Part shown: one piece after another, positions 56,169 through 64,000 of the stretch
Position numbering within the stretch: position 1 is the stretch's first letter
Layout: every line of letters starts with the position of its first letter
Assembly (NCBI GenBank): GCA_964609625.1
Contig: CAZSRS010000001.1
Location: 276,576-340,575, forward strand
Reading direction: 5' to 3'
Length of the DNA: 64,000 nt
Source: G963674665 sp964609625
Lineage (GTDB): Bacteria > Desulfobacterota > Desulfovibrionia > Desulfovibrionales > Desulfovibrionaceae
The notes under the pieces: generated by a model
Told to the model about the DNA's origin: nothing
The model's input: the letters and a program-made list of their open reading frames with translations, nothing else
Databases searched by the model: none
Program-made: the position numbers and the translations under genes

Positions 56169-57251
56169 TCAGGTCCCCTCGGGATACCGTATGGCTTTGG
56201 CGCGAAACAATTCACCGGCCTTTGTCGAACCCTGGCGGACCTCGAACCCCACCATCCCGTTTTCCTCAAGAAGCACGCTCAACAGGTTGTTGCAAACCGT
56301 CTCTCCCGCCTGGGCCGCGGATACCATGCGGTTGGCCCAGATAATGGCGTCGCCCACGGCGATGAAGTGGGCGTCGATATCCTGGAACAGCACACAGCCC
56401 ACGTCGGCACCCATGGCCAAGCCCACATCCACATCGGGCAATTTTCGCACCTCCCTGCTCCACCGGGCGAAGTGCTCACGCGAGAACACCGTGATATCCC
56501 TTGCGAAATCCGTGAAACACTTCCGATAGTCCCGACCTTGAAGCGCGCACAACTCCTTGTTGAAATAAGCCAGAAAACCATCGCCGGTGAACTTGTCGAA
56601 AATACCCAGATGTTCGTCCAACAGCAGGCGGGTGGTGTTGATCAACCGCACGATATTCGCGGCAAAGCCGAGGCTGTCGCGGGCGTAGGTCATCAGGTCC
56701 TGGGAGCGTCTGATGTCCCCCACCACCACGATGCTCTCACTGCAACTGGCCCGTTCCAGAACCTTGCGCGCCTCTCCCATGCTGTGCAGCAGCACGGTGG
56801 GGAAATGGGCCTGCCAGCGGATGAAGGATTGCCGATACATGACCTCGCTGCCGTCCATCTCCTGTACCATGATGGGCAATCCCAGACGTTCATGCAGGGA
56901 GCGCTTCACCACCGAGAAATAGGCCTGCATGCCCACGGAATTCTGCAGCAGCAGGTGCAGGGCCTCGGACTCTCCCTGCCGGCTCCAAGCTGCCAGTGAG
57001 CGCAACAGCACACCCGGTGGCAGGAGCCCGAGACCGGCCTCGACCTCTTTTCCGAGCAACGGGCCCTGAGCCGCTTCCACCTCCCTGAGGGCGTTCACCA
57101 ACCGGCCAGCCACCTCGCGCGCGCCATCGGGGTACAATTCCCCGTCACTCAGGGAAAAGTAGGCCCAATAGATTTGAAAATCGTTGAGCAGTAGCAGGCA
57201 AGCCAGAAGAGAACGTCCTGTTTCGGAAGCGGAAGGCAGGCTCACGGACAC
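56169..57251 (-). CDS. Class III nucleotide cyclase-like protein, one catalytic residue altered
   Basis: A 360-residue soluble protein. The C-terminal half is a class III adenylate/guanylate cyclase domain with metal-binding Asp179 (VVVGDIRRS) and Asp224 (KFTGDGFLAYF) and base-contact Lys220. In the last motif, AVGDAIIWANRMV, Arg308 is kept but the transition-state Asn is Ile304, so activity is doubtful. The N-terminal 165 residues are a helical region of unknown type. The listed start is GTG, yet the frame remains coding-like upstream, and the only good ribosome binding site with ATG (57286) is out of frame. A single missing base near 57280 would explain this. Confidence 0.75.
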   Translation of the reverse strand: MSVSLPSASETGRSLLACLLLLNDFQIYWAYFSLSDGELYPDGAREVAGRLVNALREVEAAQGPLLGKEVEAGLGLLPPGVLLRSLAAWSRQGESEALHLLLQNSVGMQAYFSVVKRSLHERLGLPIMVQEMDGSEVMYRQSFIRWQAHFPTVLLHSMGEARKVLERASCSESIVVVGDIRRSQDLMTYARDSLGFAANIVRLINTTRLLLDEHLGIFDKFTGDGFLAYFNKELCALQGRDYRKCFTDFARDITVFSREHFARWSREVRKLPDVDVGLAMGADVGCVLFQDIDAHFIAVGDAIIWANRMVSAAQAGETVCNNLLSVLLEENGMVGFEVRQGSTKAGELFRAKAIRYPEGT

Positions 57252-57496
57252 TCCGTCACTCTGGTTGACGGCGATGAAACTGACATGAATCTCTCCTTAG
57301 TTCTTCCGAGGCCTTGCAAAACAAGCGTTTATTCCTTATTGGTTGCAACAGTGGTCAAGATGTTGCCGGCATTGTTCAGGCCACACCATACATCCAGCGC
57401 CCCGTGTCTTGCAATGCCGATGCACGCCACCGACTCACGAACCTTCAGGCTCCCGGCGGCGACGCAAGAATACGGGGAAGCACAGGAGGCGAACCC

Positions 57497-59251
57497 GTGC
57501 CCGCAAAGGACGTAGAAGAAACCATCATCATGGGCTCTTCCCGGGAGAATCCTCGTGCCGCTTCCCCAGGCCCGCCTTCCAGACCAACCAGACGCTCCGG
57601 TAAACCGAACACCGCTCCGGACAAAATCGGCAAGTATCTGATTGAAAGAATCCTTGGAAAAGGCGGTATGGGCACCGTCTATCTGGGGAGAGAGCCGATC
57701 CTGGAACGTTACGTCGCCATCAAGACCTTACTGCCCTTCACGCCGGACAGCGGCAAGGAGGAACGCCGCCAACTACTGGAACGTTTCCTGCGCGAAGCCA
57801 AGTCCATCGCCCGTCTGAACCACAAGAACATCGTCAGTATCTACGGCATCGGCAAATTCGGCAAGTCCCTGTACCTGGTCATGGAGTACGTGGACGGCCC
57901 CTCCATCGCCGACATCATCCGCTCCAGCGAGGAAATGCCTTTCCGTGACAAGGTGCGGCACATGATCCAAATGTGCGAGGGGCTGGGCACCATCCACAAG
58001 GCCGGGCTGGTGCACCGCGACATCAAGCCGGGAAACATCATGCTCACCACTGAGGGCGTGATCAAGATCATGGACTTCGGCGCGGTGCACACCGTGGATT
58101 CCAACCTCACCCGCACCACGCAGATATTGGGCACCCCCAGCTACATGTCGCCGGAGCAGGTGCAGGGTTCCACCCCTGACAACCGTTCGGACATCTTCTC
58201 CCTGGGCGCCGTGTTCTACCAATTCCTCACCAACGAGAAACCTTTCAGTGGAGACACCTTTTCCACCGTTGCCTATCGCATCGCCCATGAAACGCCCCCC
58301 CCGGCCTCCAAGATCAACCCCCTGTTGCCCAAGGAGGTGGATCATATCCTGGGCAAGTGCCTGGCCAAGAGCCCCGAGGACCGCTACGCCTCCACCGACG
58401 AACTCGTTACGGATCTGCGCGGCCTGCTCATCAGGCCGCAACGCGCTCCCAAGGCGGACCGCTCCACCAAGCTGGCCCTTATCGCCTGGGGAATTCTCAG
58501 TCTGCTGCTGCTGTTGGCCGCTGCGGCCGCCGTGTCCTGGCGGCTGAACATGCCCGAGGCCCTGTGGACCAAGGTGGAGGCCATGCTGACCAAAGAGCGG
58601 GCGCCCGCACCACCGCCCGAGAACGCCGCGAGCAAGGAGACCATCAAGGCCCGCATTTCCGAGCCACTGGGCTTTCAGTTCAACGTGGCCTACAAGCCCA
58701 GGACCGGCGGTGAAGCCCGTCGCCTGCGCAACGGCGAAAGCCTCGCCATCGGCGACGCCTACCGCGTGTTCTTCTCGCCGCAACAGCAGTGCCACGCTTA
58801 CGTCTACATGGTGATCAACGGCCTGGACGTGGTGCAGCTCTTTCCGGAAAACGACCTGGTGGGCACGGCCCTGGCCACCTCGCCCGGCACCAACCCTGTC
58901 GCGCAAGGCAAGGACTACGTCCTGCCCACGGCCGACACGCCCTTTACCATCGAGGCTCCCCCGGGAACACGGGAACTGTATTTCATTGCCTCCAAGGACA
59001 GGAATCTGGAAATCGAAAAATTCTACAAGATTCTGAAAAACGCCAGAATCAAGGATGATGAAAAACTGCTGATGATCTACCGCTTCAAGGCGCGCATGCA
59101 CCTGAAGAAGACCCCAGTGCAAACCCACGAAGGAGAGCGGGAAGTGACCATCCCCTGGGGAACCGACAGCGGTACGGTCGCAATGCGCACCCAGAAACTG
59201 GATGAACTTTGCCTGGAATGCGCCCACATCATCGAGTTCACTGTCCGCTGA
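57497..59251 (+). CDS. Ser/Thr protein kinase, membrane-anchored, with DUF4384-like extracytoplasmic domain
   Basis: A 584-residue PknB-type kinase. The kinase domain (about 45-310) has LGKGGMGTVYLG, Lys76 (VAIK), Glu100, HRDIKPGN (Asp175, Asn180), DFG at 193-195 and GTPSYMSPEQ. A basic stretch precedes the single transmembrane helix (LALIAWGILSLLLLLAAAAA, about 325-345). The outer part holds a DUF4384-like domain (ESLAIGDAYRVFFSPQQQCH, VVQLFPEN), here replacing the usual PASTA repeats. GTG 57497 was chosen because AGGAGG lies seven bases upstream; the first in-frame ATG is 57530. The cNMP-fold gene follows after 17 bases and is probably co-transcribed. Confidence 0.9.
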   Translation: MPAKDVEETIIMGSSRENPRAASPGPPSRPTRRSGKPNTAPDKIGKYLIERILGKGGMGTVYLGREPILERYVAIKTLLPFTPDSGKEERRQLLERFLREAKSIARLNHKNIVSIYGIGKFGKSLYLVMEYVDGPSIADIIRSSEEMPFRDKVRHMIQMCEGLGTIHKAGLVHRDIKPGNIMLTTEGVIKIMDFGAVHTVDSNLTRTTQILGTPSYMSPEQVQGSTPDNRSDIFSLGAVFYQFLTNEKPFSGDTFSTVAYRIAHETPPPASKINPLLPKEVDHILGKCLAKSPEDRYASTDELVTDLRGLLIRPQRAPKADRSTKLALIAWGILSLLLLLAAAAAVSWRLNMPEALWTKVEAMLTKERAPAPPPENAASKETIKARISEPLGFQFNVAYKPRTGGEARRLRNGESLAIGDAYRVFFSPQQQCHAYVYMVINGLDVVQLFPENDLVGTALATSPGTNPVAQGKDYVLPTADTPFTIEAPPGTRELYFIASKDRNLEIEKFYKILKNARIKDDEKLLMIYRFKARMHLKKTPVQTHEGEREVTIPWGTDSGTVAMRTQKLDELCLECAHIIEFTVR

Positions 59252-59268
59252 CACAGGAGGAAGCAGAC

Positions 59269-59742
59269 ATGATTTCGGGCGAACGGCTCCACGCACTGCT
59301 GCACAACACCCGCTGGGGCAAGGACTTCACCGCCCAGGAGGCGGCTCTCCTCGGCCAGAGCATGCACGAACGCGCATATGTCGATGGAGAACGGATCATC
59401 AATCTCGGTGGGGAGGACAGGCGCCTGCATTTCATCGCCTCGGGGTCGGTGCACATCGTCAAGGACTACCAGCACCCCAACGAAGGGGAGGCGTCAAGCA
59501 AGAGCATCGCCCTGCTCAGCGCCGGGACCCTGTTCGGCGAAATTTCCCTGGTGGACCGCCTGCCCAACTCAGCCAGCGCCTTGGCCAAGGGCCCCACCAC
59601 ACTGCTGGTGTTCGACGGCGATGACTACGATATCCTGCTCCTGGAGAATCCAGCCCTCGGGGTGAAGCTGCAAAACGCGCTGCTCCAAGTCATGGCCCGC
59701 AGGCTAAGACTCACGACCATAGAGCTTGTCCGCCGGCTCTGA
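59269..59742 (+). CDS. Cyclic-nucleotide-binding-fold protein with non-canonical phosphate cassette
   Basis: A 157-residue single cNMP-binding domain without a DNA-binding tail. The beta-roll is evident (RLHFIASGSVHIVKD, then LLSAGTLFGEISLVDRLPNS). The phosphate-binding cassette keeps Glu91 (FGEISL) but has Asn100 where the cyclic-phosphate-binding Arg normally sits, so cAMP binding is uncertain. ACAGGAGG precedes the start. It lies directly behind the kinase gene and could be a kinase partner or substrate, or bind another ligand. Confidence 0.82.
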   Translation: MISGERLHALLHNTRWGKDFTAQEAALLGQSMHERAYVDGERIINLGGEDRRLHFIASGSVHIVKDYQHPNEGEASSKSIALLSAGTLFGEISLVDRLPNSASALAKGPTTLLVFDGDDYDILLLENPALGVKLQNALLQVMARRLRLTTIELVRRL

Positions 59743-59792
59743 TCTCCTGCCCCCGCCTGTGGAGCGTCGGCAACGGGAAGCCGCCGGACGGC

Positions 59793-60128
59793 TCAGTCCA
59801 AGGCCTGGATGGCGTCCTCCACACTGTCGCGCAGCGGGAACATGGTGTCGAAATAGGAGATGGAGAACAGTTCTCTGACCATGCCGTACACGTTGCAGAA
59901 GGCGACCCCCCCTCCCGCGGCCTTGGCCTCCTTGGCCATGCTCAGAAACGTGCGCAGTCCCGCGCTGGAAACGTACTCCAGGCCTCCTAGATCGAGCACG
60001 AAAAAGGTCTCCCCGCCTTCCATGAGCACCTTCATATGCCGATGCATGCCAGGTGCGCTTTCTGTGTCCAGGCTGCCACGCAGACTGACCACCATTGCCT
60101 TGCCCTGCTTATGGTCCCTTATTTCCAT
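59793..60128 (-). CDS. STAS-domain anti-sigma factor antagonist-like protein
   Basis: A 111-residue STAS domain similar in layout to the one at 55.8 kb. The probable phospho-serine is Ser55 in YVSSAGLRTF. It lacks any partner gene but belongs to the same signalling cluster, converging on the cNMP-fold gene 50 bases away. GGAGGGGAGG precedes ATG 60128; a longer in-frame start exists but lacks a ribosome binding site. It lies downstream of the second radical SAM gene on the same strand. Confidence 0.9.
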   Translation of the reverse strand: MEIRDHKQGKAMVVSLRGSLDTESAPGMHRHMKVLMEGGETFFVLDLGGLEYVSSAGLRTFLSMAKEAKAAGGGVAFCNVYGMVRELFSISYFDTMFPLRDSVEDAIQALD

Positions 60129-60259
60129 GGCCTCCCCTCCGGGGCGCTCCGAAAAGTGATTGTGAGGCGCCTTCAACCGCTCCGATCCGCCACCGAGCCA
60201 GCGTATAGCCCTGCTCTGGTCACACTATTGCCGTATTTATCGGCGCCACGCAACCTCAA

Positions 60260-61246
60260 TCAGATTTGCAAGGCCTTGCGGTCGAAGAAATTGTAGCGCA
60301 CGGCGCGCAACACCTTGTAAGGGAGCATTCTGTTGGGAAAACCGATGTAGTCGCACACGCGGCAGTTGGGCAAGGCCGCGCGCTCCCCTCGCAGCAGACG
60401 CTCGCGCACCCTGGTGAGACGCTCCCCATGCCAGATGTCCAGAACCGACTCCTCGGTGACATTGCCCATGACATCGCTGAAATAGAGGTCCGCGCAGCAC
60501 TTGTTCACGGCGCCGCTGGCAGTGACGTTGAATTGAGTCCAGGGGAAGACGCAGAACCCCCTGACTTCCTCTTTTTGTTCCGCCTTGCGGTTGGGGCTTG
60601 TGCCACCGCGGCTGGAGATGACCTCGTTGAGGAAGCGGTACTCGATCTTGAAGCCGAAGCGGCGTTTGCCGTCGGCACTAACGAATCTCCCGTTCTCTTT
60701 GTTGGGGAAGTAGGCGGGAATGGTCTGCTCCATGAATTCACGCACACCGGGGTACAGGGACTGATCGCCCTGTTCGCGATAAAAATCCACGTGGATCTCG
60801 TCCACACCGCTTTCGATGAGTTCGGCCCCGCGCTTGGCCGTGAGCAGCAGGCCGTTGGTCATGACCTGCTTGCGCGTGGCGGGGAGGCGCTCCCTGGCGT
60901 AGGCGATGAATGCGGCCAACTCGGGAAAGAGCAGCGGCTCGTTGTTCACGTGATAGGCCACGCGCCCGGAAAAGCCCAGTTCAACCAGTTCCTCCACCAC
61001 CTTGCGGTATGTGGAAAAAGGCATTTCCAGGGGTTCGCGCTTTTCGTTCTGTCTGGAGGCCGCGCAAAAGCTGCACCGCGAGTTGCACTTGGTGATGACC
61101 TCGAAAAACACCGTGTCGAACAATGGCGGGCGCTCGGCCACGATGGCGTGGTGCCTGATGATCGGCTGGTAAAACAATTTGTCCTTGAGGGCGAACCGAA
61201 TGTCGGAAGGCAGAGCCTCCACCGCGGATATCAGCATGTTTCTCAT
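60260..61246 (-). CDS. Radical SAM/SPASM-domain protein
   Basis: A 328-residue enzyme. The radical SAM motif is CNSRCSFC near residue 54, followed by HVNNEPLLFPEL, the counterpart of the glycine-rich segment. The C-terminal SPASM-like part has GFCVFPW, NKCCADLYFSDVMG and NCRVCDY. Its target is unknown; MoaA/PqqE-like peptide modification or cofactor assembly are options. The start at ATG 61246 has only a weak ribosome binding site; ATG 61237 is possible. It resembles the radical SAM gene at 42.6 kb in layout but is clearly a different member. Confidence 0.87.
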   Translation of the reverse strand: MRNMLISAVEALPSDIRFALKDKLFYQPIIRHHAIVAERPPLFDTVFFEVITKCNSRCSFCAASRQNEKREPLEMPFSTYRKVVEELVELGFSGRVAYHVNNEPLLFPELAAFIAYARERLPATRKQVMTNGLLLTAKRGAELIESGVDEIHVDFYREQGDQSLYPGVREFMEQTIPAYFPNKENGRFVSADGKRRFGFKIEYRFLNEVISSRGGTSPNRKAEQKEEVRGFCVFPWTQFNVTASGAVNKCCADLYFSDVMGNVTEESVLDIWHGERLTRVRERLLRGERAALPNCRVCDYIGFPNRMLPYKVLRAVRYNFFDRKALQI

Positions 61247-61442
61247 GGCATTTTTCGTGTCGTCGAGAGGGGGCGGGTTTTTCCGAAGAGGGGCGCGAAC
61301 ACTGCCCGGCCTTCCGACTACAAGGGTTGAAAGTTCTCGGTTCGTTGGAATACCCGTCAGGATAGGCCAGAACAGGAGCAGTGTAAATGCCCTGGATGCG
61401 TTATACCACGTCGCGTTATTCGATGGCGATGGCACGTTGGTA

Positions 61443-63998
61443 TCAGAGCTGCCTGGCGCTTCGGAAGAGCTGCTCCTTGCGGCTGTCGAAAACCAGTGCG
61501 GATCGCAAGGCGGAGACAGCCAACACCGCAATACTCAGGATCAAGGTCAGCCCCTTCTGAATGGAGAACTTGTCGGCGCTGTCCAGGCCCACGGCCCAGG
61601 AATAGTTCAACTCCTGGGCATAGTAGATGCCCACCCAGACGAACAGCCCGCCGAGAATCAGGCCGATGATCTCCAGCCAAAAAAAGGTCTTGCCCATGAT
61701 CAGGAGAAAGAGCGTTGAATCGCGCACGATCTTCAGGGTCTTGAGCTGACTCTCCAGGCGTTTGAGCCGGTCCTCGACCTTGTCGGCCAGGTTCAAGGCC
61801 TTGCGGAAGTTGTCGGCCATCTGAAAGTGCTGGGTCAAGGCCCAGTTCAGGCTTCTGGCGCAATAGTTGAAATCCTTGTTGAACTCCACCAGGATGCGCG
61901 GAAAGGGGAACCAGGACGCCTCGCTCTGGATCACCTTGAGCCGATCCATGTAGTTCTGGAAGGTGAGCTTGAGACGCTTGGCCTCGTCGTCCACATGCTG
62001 CATGAACTCCCGTGACAGGTTTTGGCGGCCCTGGACCACGCGGTTGAAGGCCACGAAGTTCTGGATGTTTCCCATCTGCTTGAAGTTCATGATGCGCTCT
62101 TCGAAATGCCGGGCCAAGGGGTGCTCCTCGTCGAACCACTTGCCTATCTCCACGGAGAGTTCGTCCAGACTCGCCCTTTCCTCGATGGCACGGGCCTCGG
62201 CGCTGGACCACGGCGCATACAAAGAGCTGAGCAAATGCAGGTGCCCACGCTCCAGTTCGGAGTCGATGAGCACGCGGTTGAACATGTGCGGATCGCGTTG
62301 GAAGAGGTCTTCGAAAAAGCTCATGGCCTGCTCCGCGAATCCCATTTTCACCAGGCAAACACCCTGGCGGTACAAAGCGTCGAGCCACCTGGGACAGAGA
62401 TGCAGCACCTGCTTGTACAGGGAACTGGCCACCTGGAGCTTGCCCTGAATCTCCGACAGCCGGCCCAACAGAAAGACGTGCAGCGCCTGCTGCAAGGGGG
62501 TGTTGGTCAGGGTCTCTGCCTCCTTCCACACGGCCTGAGCCTTCTGCAGGTCGCCGCGTTCCAAAGCCGAAAACCCTTGCAGGGTGCGGACCTTGTAGTC
62601 TCGTGGATTCTTCAGGGCGGCCTGGTTCAGGCTGCGCTCGGCCTGGATCAATTCACCTTGGCGCAGACTATCCAGGGCCTCCATGGTGATGTTCCGCTCC
62701 AAGGGGGCGAGCTGTTGCAACCCACGAGGATAATCCTTGCCGACGCTGGCCCAGACCGCGAGCATCATCCTGTGCTGCACCGGGGCGTTGATCTCGAAGA
62801 TCGAGCGCATCAACAGCCCCTCGGCCCCTGAAGCGCTCAGCAGCTTGTTCTTCCCCTGCTCTGGGTCCTCGGCGATGACCTTGTCCATGGCGCTCAAGGC
62901 CTTGTTCATGTCATCGAAATCGAGCAGCGCCACCTCCTCCCAGATGGAGAGGTTCAACTTCTCCAGTCCACGGCTGGGACACTGGGTGAGCTGGTGGCTG
63001 CGCAGGCCGCAGTAGAAGCAATGGTTCTCCCGCCCCATGACTAGACGTTTGGGCAACTCCACCTGCAATGCCCCGCTGTCCTGATCCACGTCCTTGCTCA
63101 GGGTGACGTTGCACCAGTCCTCGACGCTGTTCTGCTCCATGGAAAAACGTACATCGTTGACGTGGAAGCCTGTTCCCAGAAGAAAAGCCGACTTGTAACT
63201 CATGTGCGGGAAATCAGGCATAAGCTGCTCCCAGTCAAGGGACACCTTTCGCGGCAACTCGGCATTGAAGTTCATGCCCTTGCGCTCGATCACCACAGCC
63301 ACGCATGGCCAGTACTTATCCGGGCTTTCCTCCTTGATCTTCCTGATGAAATGCAGATAGTCGTTACAAAATCCACGCAACGTACGAAGATTTTCCAGAG
63401 TCAGGATGACAAACAGTTCATTGATCAAAAATTGCAGTTTGTGACGCTTGAACAACAGTTCAAGCTCTGGAAAGAACTCCCGCCACCCCGCCTGGAACGC
63501 CTTGTCCAGGGGATTGCCCAGGGCCTTGAAGATCAGGAACCAGCCCATTGAGGCCTGGTAGGGAAGCCTGGGGTCGGCCTGAAGCAAGGACCATTCCACG
63601 TTGGCCAGCCCCGACATCTTGTTGATCTTGTTGAAGGTCAATCCAGGGGTGCCCTTGACCGCGGCCATGACCCTGGGATGTACCCAAACCTCGAAGTCGT
63701 CGGCGACAATGGCCTCCTGATTGGCCAGGATGTTATCCAAACCCAGGCTGACGTCGAGCTTGAACCCCAGGAGCAGCTTGGCCGGAAACAGCTGGACAAA
63801 TACGGGGAGCTGGTTGAATCGGACCCATATCTCCAACCGCGCCAAGGCGAGAATCACGTCGTTGGAAAAAAAGAACCACAGGGATTGGTTGTGCTCCTGG
63901 GTCACGAGCATGCCACCGTAATCGGCCAGGGTCTGCGGCACGGCCTGATTCAGGTCACCCTTCCAGGCGATCCACAGGCCGATGCCGTTGCTCACCAT
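61443..63998 (-). CDS. Large TPR membrane protein with a CCHC zinc knuckle
   Basis: An 851-residue protein that may begin exactly at ATG 63998 or continue beyond the window. The first 320 residues are of unknown type. Then comes CFYCGLRSHQLTQC (Cys327, Cys330, His335, Cys340), an exact CX2CX4HX4C zinc knuckle. Several TPR-like hairpins follow (about 400-560; ALDSLRQGELIQAERSLNQA and VLHLCPRWLDALYRQGVCL), then a long helical region. Two transmembrane helices lie near the C terminus (MGKTFFWLEIIGLILGGLFV and LTLILSIAVLAVSALRSA). The bulk is probably cytoplasmic. Such knuckles usually bind single-stranded nucleic acid; no bacterial relative comes to mind. Confidence 0.75.
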   Translation of the reverse strand: MVSNGIGLWIAWKGDLNQAVPQTLADYGGMLVTQEHNQSLWFFFSNDVILALARLEIWVRFNQLPVFVQLFPAKLLLGFKLDVSLGLDNILANQEAIVADDFEVWVHPRVMAAVKGTPGLTFNKINKMSGLANVEWSLLQADPRLPYQASMGWFLIFKALGNPLDKAFQAGWREFFPELELLFKRHKLQFLINELFVILTLENLRTLRGFCNDYLHFIRKIKEESPDKYWPCVAVVIERKGMNFNAELPRKVSLDWEQLMPDFPHMSYKSAFLLGTGFHVNDVRFSMEQNSVEDWCNVTLSKDVDQDSGALQVELPKRLVMGRENHCFYCGLRSHQLTQCPSRGLEKLNLSIWEEVALLDFDDMNKALSAMDKVIAEDPEQGKNKLLSASGAEGLLMRSIFEINAPVQHRMMLAVWASVGKDYPRGLQQLAPLERNITMEALDSLRQGELIQAERSLNQAALKNPRDYKVRTLQGFSALERGDLQKAQAVWKEAETLTNTPLQQALHVFLLGRLSEIQGKLQVASSLYKQVLHLCPRWLDALYRQGVCLVKMGFAEQAMSFFEDLFQRDPHMFNRVLIDSELERGHLHLLSSLYAPWSSAEARAIEERASLDELSVEIGKWFDEEHPLARHFEERIMNFKQMGNIQNFVAFNRVVQGRQNLSREFMQHVDDEAKRLKLTFQNYMDRLKVIQSEASWFPFPRILVEFNKDFNYCARSLNWALTQHFQMADNFRKALNLADKVEDRLKRLESQLKTLKIVRDSTLFLLIMGKTFFWLEIIGLILGGLFVWVGIYYAQELNYSWAVGLDSADKFSIQKGLTLILSIAVLAVSALRSALVFDSRKEQLFRSARQL

Positions 63999-64000
63999 CC

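Overview
The window looks like a chromosomal segment of a sulfate-reducing bacterium of the Desulfovibrionales (Desulfovibrio type). The main evidence is a soluble periplasmic [NiFe] hydrogenase with its maturation genes, a complete QrcABCD menaquinone reductase operon, a short MetH without the reactivation domain, and a high density of chemotaxis, PAS/GGDEF and STAS signalling proteins. Base composition is GC-rich and coding density is high. No rRNA, tRNA, CRISPR array or prophage was recognised. A 100-base run of N (55372-55471) sits inside a tandem repeat, so the sequence is a scaffolded draft.

Layout. 0.3-3.9 kb: hynB, hynA, protease, HypC-like chaperone. 4-11 kb: aminotransferase, secreted SPOR and HEAT-repeat proteins, HD hydrolase, methyltransferase. 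11-18.9 kb (minus strand): a chemotaxis locus with an H-NOX-tailed membrane chemoreceptor, a soluble receptor-like partner, CheY, CheA and CheB. 19-25 kb (minus strand): RadA, a zinc-ribbon membrane protein, N-acetyltransferase, TlpA-like thioredoxin, MetH. 25.4-34.3 kb: RpoH-like sigma factor with an acidic repeat tail, a TPR lipoprotein/LolB-like pair, RpiB, membrane proteins, a DUF401 transporter, a Na/Pi cotransporter. 34.5-41.8 kb: a lone RAM domain, an orphan TRAP binding protein, two histidine kinases, a GAF-GGDEF cyclase and small proteins. 42.6-46 kb: a radical SAM/SPASM gene coupled to a binding protein fused to a metal-less cytidine deaminase domain, then PilZ and RfbC. 46.1-51.2 kb: qrcABCD with a Rex-like operator in front and a strong terminator behind. 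51.2-55.1 kb: a glutamate-cysteine ligase family enzyme and an MFS transporter with two extracytoplasmic sensor-like modules. 55.1-55.6 kb: tandem MITE-like repeats. 55.8-61.2 kb: a signalling island (two STAS proteins, a class III cyclase-like protein, a Ser/Thr kinase, a cNMP-fold protein) and a second radical SAM/SPASM gene. 61.4-64 kb: a large TPR protein with a retroviral-type zinc knuckle.

How the parts fit. The hydrogenase oxidises H2 in the periplasm and passes electrons to the cytochrome c3 pool. Qrc takes electrons from that pool into menaquinone, so two ends of one energy route lie in this window. The H-NOX receptor keeps the heme ligand and a distal tyrosine, which suggests O2 or NO sensing upstream of CheA/CheY. 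The most unusual items are the binding protein/pseudo-cytidine-deaminase fusion, the H-NOX receptor with its CheZ-motif partner, the sensor-MFS fusion, the zinc-knuckle TPR protein and the partly degenerate cyclase/cNMP pair.
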